Shown here: positions 1 to 4,875 of the stretch, piece after piece
How positions within the stretch are numbered: position 1 is the stretch's first letter
How the letters are laid out: each line of letters opens with the position of its first letter
Assembly: GCA_005787665.1 (NCBI GenBank)
Contig: SYAB01000474.1
Location: forward strand, 1-6,389
DNA: 6,389 nucleotides
Direction: 5' to 3'
Source of the DNA: Actinomycetota bacterium
GTDB taxonomy: Bacteria > Actinomycetota > Actinomycetes > Mycobacteriales > Mycobacteriaceae
Notes under the pieces: model-generated
Told to the model about the DNA's origin: nothing
The model's database searches: none
The model's input: only the letters and a program-made list of their open reading frames with translations
Made by a program: the position numbers and the translations under genes

Positions 1-23
1 AAACCGGCACCGGCGGTGGCCGG
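1..23 (-). terminator. Possible intrinsic terminator of the proline-rich gene
   Basis: Positions 4-23 can form a strong hairpin. CCGG (4-7) pairs with CCGG (20-23), CACC (8-11) pairs with GGTG (15-18), G19 is bulged, and the loop is three bases. On the minus strand it lies 21 nt beyond the TAA stop of the proline-rich gene and is followed by TTT, where the window ends. Stem plus the start of a U-run fits a terminator for that gene, but the rest of the U-run cannot be seen. Confidence 0.35.
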
Positions 24-44
24 CGTTCTCAACGACGACACGTC

Positions 45-521
45 TTAGGGCGGCATCCACAACGGAACCCCGATTTCGGGGTACCAACTCGGCGGACCGT
101 AGTAACCGGGCGGGAGATCTCGGCTGTAGTAGGCCTGGCCGGGGAAGCACACGGCGTTCCTGACGTCGCCGCCGGGACCGCACCAAGGATTGGCCAGCGG
201 CGGCGGTGGCAAGTCGGGATACGGCTGCCCCGGTGAAGGTGCGGGCGGCGCCGGGCATTGCGAATACGGGACGTCCGTCCAACCGTTGAAACGCGGAACA
301 CCCGGCGGCGGCGCCGGTGCCCCCGGCGGTTGCCACGCCGGCCAACATTTCGGGAAGAACAGGTCCCACCCGGCCTGAGTCAATCCTTGAGCCACGAGTT
401 CCGGCGGCGGTGGCGGCGGTGGGGGATCGTCCGGATCGGCGTTTGCCGGGTCCGCGCCCAGGCCGAGAAGCGCACCGCCGAGAATCCCCGCGACGATCAA
501 CCGCGGCAGTCGACCCTTCAT
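45..521 (-). CDS. Proline-rich secreted protein of unknown function
   Basis: The product has 158 residues and belongs to no family I recognise. Residues 1-28 form a Sec-type signal peptide: basic start (K2, R4, R7), hydrophobic core 8-22, and an ANA cleavage site before D29. There is no lipobox, so the mature protein of about 130 residues should be exported and released or held in the cell envelope. About a third of the mature protein is proline, including an unbroken run of eight (33-40). The C-terminal half is rich in Pro, Gly, Tyr and Trp. Four cysteines (59, 89, 114, 125) could form two disulfides outside the cell. The ATG start is supported by a GGAGA Shine-Dalgarno (527-531) with a 5-nt spacer and by the signal peptide beginning at that Met. 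Mycobacteria encode many small proline-rich exported proteins, and a cell-wall role is only an inference. Confidence 0.8.
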   Translation of the reverse strand: MKGRLPRLIVAGILGGALLGLGADPANADPDDPPPPPPPPELVAQGLTQAGWDLFFPKCWPAWQPPGAPAPPPGVPRFNGWTDVPYSQCPAPPAPSPGQPYPDLPPPPLANPWCGPGGDVRNAVCFPGQAYYSRDLPPGYYGPPSWYPEIGVPLWMPP

Positions 522-556
522 CGTCGTCTCCGTCCGTCGCAGGTGGCTCCGCTATG

Positions 557-562
557 AGCCTA
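557..562 (-). promoter_or_regulatory. Candidate -10 box for the proline-rich gene
   Basis: Read on the minus strand this hexamer is TAGGCT, which fits the mycobacterial TANNNT -10 pattern. A start about 7 nt downstream, near 550, would leave a 5' UTR of about 30 nt containing the GGAGA ribosome binding site. No convincing -35 is visible. The rest of the 522-641 spacer holds no gene that I can support. Confidence 0.3.
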
Positions 563-641
563 ACGGCGATGGCTGTCGTCGCCCCCGGTCTTCAGCACCC
601 GGGCGGACTCCGACGGTGGTGCAGCGAATGTTCACTTCTAG

Positions 642-715
642 TGCCCTCGGTGAGATTCGAACTCACACTGCACGGGTTTTGAATCCGTTTCCTCTGCCAG
701 TTGGGATACGAGGGC
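642..715 (-). tRNA. tRNA-Leu (anticodon CAA), short variable loop
   Basis: The minus strand folds into a 74-nt cloverleaf, with no encoded CCA. The acceptor stem is seven perfect pairs (709-715 with 643-649), followed by discriminator A at 642. The T arm has five perfect pairs around a TTCGAAT loop. The D arm has three pairs plus a C-A mismatch and contains the conserved GG. The anticodon loop TTCAAAA places CAA at positions 34-36, which reads the leucine codon UUG. Two things are odd. The variable region is only 5 nt (GCAGT), although bacterial leucine tRNAs are normally class II with a long variable arm. The top pair of the anticodon stem is also an A-C mismatch. The bacterial LeuRS determinant A73 is present. 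UUG codons occur in the neighbouring genes. It is probably an expressed but degenerate tRNA; a tRNA pseudogene is the alternative. Confidence 0.85.
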
Positions 716-733
716 GCATGGCGATGGAGGTCC

Positions 734-739
734 ACGATA
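734..739 (-). promoter_or_regulatory. Candidate -10 box for the tRNA gene
   Basis: Read on the minus strand this is TATCGT (TANNNT), ending 18 nt before the first base of the tRNA. That predicts a start near 727 and a leader of roughly 12 nt. It sits inside a perfect 5-bp inverted repeat, TCCAC-GATA-GTGGA (731-744). No clear -35 is visible. Confidence 0.35.
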
Positions 740-807
740 GTGGATGGGTGCCCCCGGACCGTCGGACGGGACTGGACGTTTGACCTACGGGCGCAGTGTT
801 GACTCCG

Positions 808-813
808 GATAAT
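808..813 (+). promoter_or_regulatory. Candidate -10 box, leaderless start of the DUF4239-like gene
   Basis: GATAAT matches TATAAT at five of six bases and ends 6 nt before the ATG at 820. Transcription starting about 7 nt past the hexamer would begin on the A of that ATG, giving a leaderless mRNA, a common arrangement in mycobacteria. This would explain why no Shine-Dalgarno is found before the gene. A TTGACC at 780-785 is too far away (22 nt) to be a standard -35. Confidence 0.35.
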
Positions 814-819
814 CGGTGA

Positions 820-1614
820 ATGATCGCGGTGCTGCAGTGGAACCCGGTGGTTTTCATGCTGACGGCCGCGCTGGTGGTGGCAACGATCATGGTGCCGCTG
901 ACCGCATGGTCGATGCGTCGCGGCCATCGCGACCCCGACGTCGTACAGGCCGGCCTGACGATCGCCGGCGGATCTTTCATCTTCATCAGCGCATTCGTCG
1001 CGATCACGGTCTGGCAGGGCGAGCGTGATCACGACCAACTGATCGTCAAGGAGTTCAATTCGGGGGCCAACCTGGCCGAGGACGTCATCTGGTATCTCAA
1101 GGCGGGCCAGATGGACGGGGCCGTCGGGAATCAGGTGTTGGACGGTCTGTTGGCCTACGGGGATGCGGTCCGCCGTGATGAACTGCCGGAGATCACCGGC
1201 CTGCCGGAGACACCCGGTGCGCGGGGCTCGCTCGCTGCGGATGCCGCGCTTCAGCAGGTCGAGAAAGCCCTCGAAATCCAGACCGCCAGGACATCGGAGA
1301 CGGCCGTGAACGGGCTGTGGGAGTCCTGGCGCGGGGTTTCGGACAGCCGGCAGGAACGGTTGTCGCTGCGCGAGCCGCTACCCGGCGCACTGCTGGGGAT
1401 CATGATCGTCACGGCGCTGGCCACCCTGGTGCTGCTCGGGGTCTTTCCCGCCGGCGACGACACGGTGGTTCGGTGGATCGTCTCGGCCATGGGCGGCCTC
1501 GTCGTCGTCTCGGTGTTCGCCGGGGTGATGCTGCTGGTCTACCCCGGCATCAAGCAGGACGTGCGTTCAGGTCCGATCGATGCGATGAACGCGGTCATCG
1601 CCACCCGCCGCTGA
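820..1614 (+). CDS. DUF4239-like (bestrophin-like) four-helix membrane protein
   Basis: The 264-residue product has four predicted membrane segments in two pairs: about 8-30 and 43-65, then 189-209 and 217-241. Between the pairs lies a charged, mostly helical soluble region (66-186). This 2+2 layout, a long helical domain opening with a Glu-rich stretch after TM2, and a Pro-Gly motif at the end of TM4 (Y241-P242-G243) followed by a short polar tail, resemble the DUF4239 family. That family is loosely related to bestrophin channels and its function is not established. The match is by pattern, so the family call is moderate. The ATG at 820 starts just before TM1. There is no good Shine-Dalgarno, but a -10-like box ends 6 nt upstream, so the mRNA may be leaderless. 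It ends 33 nt before pdtaR on the same strand and may be partly co-transcribed with it. Confidence 0.8.
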   Translation: MIAVLQWNPVVFMLTAALVVATIMVPLTAWSMRRGHRDPDVVQAGLTIAGGSFIFISAFVAITVWQGERDHDQLIVKEFNSGANLAEDVIWYLKAGQMDGAVGNQVLDGLLAYGDAVRRDELPEITGLPETPGARGSLAADAALQQVEKALEIQTARTSETAVNGLWESWRGVSDSRQERLSLREPLPGALLGIMIVTALATLVLLGVFPAGDDTVVRWIVSAMGGLVVVSVFAGVMLLVYPGIKQDVRSGPIDAMNAVIATRR

Positions 1615-1635
1615 GCCGAACCGCACCGAACAGGA

Positions 1636-1641
1636 CACAAT
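1636..1641 (+). promoter_or_regulatory. Candidate -10 box, leaderless start of pdtaR
   Basis: CACAAT matches TATAAT at four of six bases and keeps the key A2 and T6. It ends 6 nt before the ATG at 1648, the same spacing as the candidate box before the upstream gene. The only purine-rich stretch upstream (AGGA, 1632-1635) is 12 nt from the ATG, too far for a good Shine-Dalgarno. A leaderless pdtaR mRNA is therefore plausible. No -35 is evident. Confidence 0.28.
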
Positions 1642-1647
1642 GGCCTC

Positions 1648-2268
1648 ATGGATGACGATTCCGGCCGTCCGGTGGCCCATCGGGTGCTCATCGCCGAGGA
1701 CGAGGCCTTGATCCGGCTGGACCTCGCCGAAATGCTGCGCGACGAGGGCTACACCGTCGTGGGCGAGGCCGGCGACGGCCAGGAGGCGGTGGACCTCGCC
1801 GAGAGCCTGCGCCCCGATCTGGTGATCATGGACGTCAAGATGCCCCGCCGCGACGGTATCGACGCGGCTGCTGAGATCGCGTCCAAGCGCATCGCCCCGA
1901 TCGTGGTGCTGACCGCCTTCAGCCAGCGCGACCTGGTCGAGCGGGCCCGTGATGCCGGGGCGATGGCCTATCTGGTGAAACCCTTCTCGATCAGCGATCT
2001 GGTCCCGGCCATCGAAGTCGCGGTGAGCAGATTCCAGGAAATCGCCGCATTGGAACGCGAGGTCGCCGACCTCGGCGACCGCCTGGAAACCCGCAAGCTC
2101 ATTGAGCGCGCCAAGGGGCAGTTGCAGGCCCGCCACGGTATGACCGAGCCGGAGGCCTTCACCTGGATGCAGCGCGCGGCGATGGACCGCCGCACCACGA
2201 TGAAGCGTGTGGCCGAGGTTGTCCTGGAGACGCTGGATGGATCTCCCGAACCGCCTTCGTCGGGATAG
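1648..2268 (+). CDS. pdtaR: PdtaR, ANTAR-domain response regulator
   Basis: The product has 206 residues, close to the 205 of M. tuberculosis Rv1626, and matches it closely from residue 12 on; only the N-terminal tail and the extreme C terminus differ. The receiver domain (about 11-127) has the acidic pair E17/D18, phosphoacceptor D62 in VIMD, T89 and K111 in the VKPF motif. A helical linker (about 128-148) leads to the ANTAR domain (about 149-196), with RAKG at 154-157, HGMTEPEAF at 163-171 and QRAAMDRRTTM at 175-185. In mycobacteria PdtaR is phosphorylated by the cytoplasmic histidine kinase PdtaS. ANTAR proteins bind paired hairpins in mRNA and alter terminator formation or translation. 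No kinase gene is nearby, as expected, since pdtaS lies elsewhere in known mycobacterial genomes. The ATG follows a possible leaderless promoter. The next gene downstream starts 103 nt away and is preceded by a potentially structured leader. Confidence 0.96.
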   Translation: MDDDSGRPVAHRVLIAEDEALIRLDLAEMLRDEGYTVVGEAGDGQEAVDLAESLRPDLVIMDVKMPRRDGIDAAAEIASKRIAPIVVLTAFSQRDLVERARDAGAMAYLVKPFSISDLVPAIEVAVSRFQEIAALEREVADLGDRLETRKLIERAKGQLQARHGMTEPEAFTWMQRAAMDRRTTMKRVAEVVLETLDGSPEPPSSG

Positions 2269-2273
2269 GCGCA

Positions 2274-2303
2274 GGCGTTTCGGCTATGTTCTACCGAAGC
2301 GTC
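2274..2303 (+). terminator. Stem-loop after pdtaR: possible terminator or leader hairpin
   Basis: Arms 2274-2283 and 2294-2303 form a 10-bp stem with two G-T pairs and a 10-nt loop, beginning 6 nt after the pdtaR stop. No T-run follows. Mycobacterial terminators without a U-tract have been proposed, so it could end pdtaR transcription. It could equally be an element of the leader of the following transporter operon if transcription reads through. The loop also contains TATGTT (2285-2290), a TANNNT hexamer that could be the operon's -10 box; the two readings compete. Confidence 0.35.
2285..2290 (+). promoter_or_regulatory. Candidate -10 box for the Liv transporter operon
   Basis: TATGTT fits TANNNT and is the best such hexamer in the 2269-2371 spacer. 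A start near 2297 would give a 5' UTR of about 75 nt. No -35 is recognisable about 17 nt upstream, where the sequence is still the end of pdtaR. It lies in the loop of the inverted repeat at 2274-2303. Confidence 0.28.
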
Positions 2304-2305
2304 GT

Positions 2306-2365
2306 CGAGTCAGGCCGCCCGCTGGCCCGGTCTCGGACGCGGTTGTTGATCTCATGACTCGGAGG
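2306..2365 (+). promoter_or_regulatory. Leader with long-range stem abutting the ribosome binding site
   Basis: CGAGTC (2306-2311) is a perfect complement of GACTCG (2356-2361), and the last G of the second arm is the first base of the Shine-Dalgarno GGAGG (2361-2365). That strong site stands 6 nt before the GTG at 2372 and fixes the start of the first binding-protein gene. Inside the loop a small hairpin, GGCC (2313-2316) with GGCC (2324-2327), is possible. The closing stem is only 6 bp around 44 nt, so it is weak alone, but its placement could affect access to the ribosome site. No known riboswitch class is recognised. Confidence 0.3.
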
Positions 2366-2371
2366 TAAGAC

Positions 2372-3619
2372 GTGCGCGGTCGGACGACACGGAATGCAAT
2401 CGCGGTGAGTTCGGCGGCACTGGTGATGCTGGGCATCGCCGGTTGCAGCCAGCCCTCGCCCACCAGCGAACCGTCGAAGGACAGCCCCGCAGCCTCGGGC
2501 GAGGCCGCCGCCCCGGTGGATCTGAAGATCGTCGAGCAGGTGCAGATCGACCAGGACGGCAAAGAGGTCAAGCCGGAGGCCGGCGCGGTGGCCGCGGACC
2601 CGGCCGGGGACGGCAAGGCCACCTGCGCGCCGGTGAAGATCGCAATGGCGGGCGCGCTCAACGGGCCGGACGCCGCATTGGGCATCAACATCAAAAACGG
2701 TGTGCAGTTGGCGCTGGACAAGCACAACGCCGCCAACCCGGGCTGCCAGATCGAATTGCGCACCTTCGACACCGAGGGTGACCCGCAGAAGGCCACCGCC
2801 ATCGCCCCCCAGATCGTCGACGACGAGAACATCATCGGGCTGATCGGTCCCGCCTTCTCCGGCGAGACCAAGGCCACCGGCGGGGTATTCGACCAGGCCG
2901 GCCTGGTCGCGGCCACCGCATCGGCCACCAACGTCACGCTGTCCGAGCAGGGCTGGAAGACCTTCCTGCGCGGCCTGGCCAACGACGGGGTCCAGGGTCC
3001 CTCCGTGGCGAACTACATGAAGAACACCCTCGGTGACAAGAAGGTCTGCGTCATCGACGACAGCACGGACTACGGCACCGGTCTGGCCAAGGCGGTTCGC
3101 GACACCCTGGGCCCGGTCGCCGACGCGTCCTGCAACATCTCGGTGAAGAAGGGCGACAAGGACTTCTCCGCCGCGGTGACCCAGGTCAAGGGCGCCGAGC
3201 CCGATTCGGTGTTCTTCAGCGGCTACTACGCCGAGGCGGCCCCCTTCGTCCAGCAGTTGCGCGACGCAGGTTTCACCGGGAAATTCGCCAGCGCGGACGG
3301 CACCAAGGATCCGGAGTTCGTCAAGCAGGCCGGTTCCTCGGCCAAGGACGCCGTGCTGTCCTGCCCGTGTGGGCCGGCCGGTGCTGCCTTCTCGGAGGAG
3401 TACAGCAAGAAGTTCGGTCAGGAACCCGGCACCTACAGCACCGAGGGTTATGACCTGGGCACGATTCTGGCGAAGGGCATCGACTCCGGCGCGGTGACCC
3501 GCCAGGCCCTGCTGGACTACACCAAGGCCTACGACGGCCAGGGTGTCGCCCGCAAGTACCAGTGGACCGACACCGGTGAGCTCACCACGACCCTGATCTG
3601 GATCTACAAAGTCCAGTAG
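2372..3619 (+). CDS. Liv-type ABC transporter substrate-binding lipoprotein, copy 1
   Basis: The 415-residue product is a type I periplasmic binding protein of the branched-chain amino acid (HAAT) family. It would be anchored outside the membrane and pass substrate to LivH/LivM. A lipoprotein signal peptide (1-24) ends in the lipobox IAG-C25. A low-complexity linker of about 60 residues, rich in Ala, Pro and Gly and carrying DLKIVEQVQI (50-59), precedes the two-lobed domain (about 86-415). Family features are IAMAGALNGPD (90-100), the NNG/NAANPG-type segment near 118-124, GPAFSGE (159-165) and TASATN (182-187), which line the usual pocket, and the hinge-side YY at 285-286. Six cysteines (85, 125, 226, 254, 331, 333) recur in the paralogue. 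The GTG start is set by GGAGG (2361-2365), 6 nt upstream. Copy 2 follows after 38 nt. The substrate is uncertain: leucine, isoleucine and valine are the default guess, but amides, urea or other amino acids are possible. Confidence 0.93.
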   Translation: MRGRTTRNAIAVSSAALVMLGIAGCSQPSPTSEPSKDSPAASGEAAAPVDLKIVEQVQIDQDGKEVKPEAGAVAADPAGDGKATCAPVKIAMAGALNGPDAALGINIKNGVQLALDKHNAANPGCQIELRTFDTEGDPQKATAIAPQIVDDENIIGLIGPAFSGETKATGGVFDQAGLVAATASATNVTLSEQGWKTFLRGLANDGVQGPSVANYMKNTLGDKKVCVIDDSTDYGTGLAKAVRDTLGPVADASCNISVKKGDKDFSAAVTQVKGAEPDSVFFSGYYAEAAPFVQQLRDAGFTGKFASADGTKDPEFVKQAGSSAKDAVLSCPCGPAGAAFSEEYSKKFGQEPGTYSTEGYDLGTILAKGIDSGAVTRQALLDYTKAYDGQGVARKYQWTDTGELTTTLIWIYKVQ

Positions 3620-4869
3620 TCGCTAGCGCCCCCGGACAACGACCCGAAGGATGGAACGTGCGCGCTTTTCGGACGCGGGGCCTGATCCTCGCCAGCGTCG
3701 CGGGCTTGGCGCTCGCCGGCTGTGCCGAGCAGCCCAAGTCGGCGGACAACCCCACGGCCCAGCGTGACCTGAAGATCGTCGAGCAGGTACAGATCAACCC
3801 GCAGGGCGATCCCGTCCCCGCCGCAGCGGACGCCGCCGCCCCGGTATCCCCGGCCGGCAACGGCACCGCGACCTGCCCGCCGGTGGCCCTGGCGATGGCG
3901 GGCCCGCTCACCGGGCCCGACGCCCCGTTCGGCGCCAATGTCCGGGACGGCGCGCAACTGGCCGTCGACGAGCACAACGCCGCCAACCCCGGCTGTCAGG
4001 TCACGCTCACGACCTTCGACACCGAAGGCGACCCGCAGAAGGCCACCTCGGTGGCGCCGCGGATCGTCGACGACCCGGCGATCGTGGGTCTCGTCGGCCC
4101 GACCTGGTCCGGGGAGACCAAGGCCACCGGTTCAGTGTTCGACCAGGCGGGCCTGGTCGCGGTGACACCGTCGGCGACGAATGTCGCGCTCTCCGAGCAG
4201 GGCTGGAAGACGTTCTTCCGCGGACTGTCCAGCGACGGCGTCCAGGGTCCGTCGCTGGCCAACTACCTGAAGAACACCCTCGACGTCGGCGAAGCCTGCG
4301 TCGTCGACGACAGCACCGACGCGGGCGTCGGACAGGCCGGCGCGGTACGCGACACCCTGGGCCCGATCGCCGATCCGGCCTGCAACATCTCGATCAAGAA
4401 GGGCGACAAGGACTTCTCCGCCGCTGTGAGCCAGATCATGGGTCGCACGCCGGACGTGGTGGTCTTCGCCAGCTACTACACCGAAGGCGCACTGCTGCTG
4501 CAGCAACTGCGCGACTCCGGTTACACCGGCCTGTTCGCCGGTCCGGACGGGCTGAAGGATCCGCAGTTCGTCAAGGCCGCCGGCCAGGCTGCCGAAGGGG
4601 CCGTGCTGTCCTGCCCGTGCGGCCCTCCGACCGGCGCTTTCGCCGAGGCCTACACCAAGAAGTTCGGCCAGGCGCCCGGCACTTACAGCCTGGAGTCCTA
4701 CGACCTGGCGACGATCCTGCTCACCGGCATCGACTCCGGTGCGATCACCCGCCCGGCACTGCTGGACTTCGTACGCGGGTACCAGGGCCAGGGTGTGGCC
4801 CGCACATACCAGTGGACTGCCAATGGTGAACTCACATCGGACCTGATCTGGATCTACAAGGTCCAGTAA
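2522..4869 (+). repeat. Tandem gene duplication (two binding-protein paralogues)
   Basis: The segments 2522-3619 and 3769-4869 are diverged direct copies at an offset of 1247-1250 nt. From DLKIVEQVQI to the shared C-terminal LIWIYKVQ, roughly two thirds of residues are identical by eye. DNA identity is patchy. The longest perfect match I found is 29 nt (3146-3174 with 4396-4424), inside a 46-nt stretch with only two mismatches. The signal peptides and linkers have diverged most. The spread of silent and replacement changes suggests an old duplication, not a recent one or an assembly artefact. Confidence 0.85.
3658..4869 (+). CDS. Liv-type ABC transporter substrate-binding lipoprotein, copy 2
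   Basis: The 403-residue product is a paralogue of the protein encoded just upstream, with the same layout: lipoprotein signal (1-21, lipobox LAG-C22), linker with DLKIVEQVQI (37-46), then the type I binding fold (about 74-403). The six non-lipid cysteines are all kept (73, 113, 214, 242, 319, 321), as are TEGDPQKAT, LSEQGWKTF, KKGDKDFSAAV and SCPCGP. Differences near the expected pocket include GPTWSGE (147-153) for GPAFSGE, TPSATN (170-175) for TASATN, and SYYTEGALL (272-280) for GYYAEAAPF. These suggest a related but different ligand range or affinity. The GTG at 3658 has GAAGG (3646-3650) 7 nt upstream; an ATG at 3651 is out of frame. The 38-nt gap to copy 1 carries only the 8-bp palindrome CGCTAGCG (3621-3628). 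livH begins 6 nt after its stop, so the genes are almost certainly co-transcribed. Confidence 0.93.
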   Translation: MRAFRTRGLILASVAGLALAGCAEQPKSADNPTAQRDLKIVEQVQINPQGDPVPAAADAAAPVSPAGNGTATCPPVALAMAGPLTGPDAPFGANVRDGAQLAVDEHNAANPGCQVTLTTFDTEGDPQKATSVAPRIVDDPAIVGLVGPTWSGETKATGSVFDQAGLVAVTPSATNVALSEQGWKTFFRGLSSDGVQGPSLANYLKNTLDVGEACVVDDSTDAGVGQAGAVRDTLGPIADPACNISIKKGDKDFSAAVSQIMGRTPDVVVFASYYTEGALLLQQLRDSGYTGLFAGPDGLKDPQFVKAAGQAAEGAVLSCPCGPPTGAFAEAYTKKFGQAPGTYSLESYDLATILLTGIDSGAITRPALLDFVRGYQGQGVARTYQWTANGELTSDLIWIYKVQ

Positions 4870-4875
4870 CCACCG

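Noticed and set aside
1..48. Frame-1 open stretch ending in TAG (46-48) that could be the tail of an upstream plus-strand gene
   Set aside because: Only 15 codons are visible, with no recognisable motif. The same bases form a likely terminator hairpin for the minus-strand gene, so a coding call cannot be supported.
584..603. Hairpin CCCGG/CCGGG as a terminator for the tRNA
   Set aside because: It has only five pairs with a 10-nt loop and no T-run; in GC-rich sequence this is expected by chance.
642..819. tRNA-Leu as an integration site for a mobile element
   Set aside because: No integrase, repeated tRNA 3' end or foreign-looking genes are visible on either side; the flanking genes look native.
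592..1038. Minus-strand open frame covering the tRNA and the start of the membrane-protein gene
   Set aside because: It runs through the tRNA on the same strand and opposes a gene with a clear membrane-helix pattern; the translation looks random.
1567..2136. Minus-strand open frame (189 codons) opposite pdtaR
   Set aside because: It is antisense to a strongly conserved protein and has no motif or ribosome site of its own.
3621..3628. Palindrome CGCTAGCG between the two binding-protein genes as an operator or terminator
   Set aside because: Eight bases with no loop or T-run is too short to support a regulatory call inside a 38-nt intra-operon gap.
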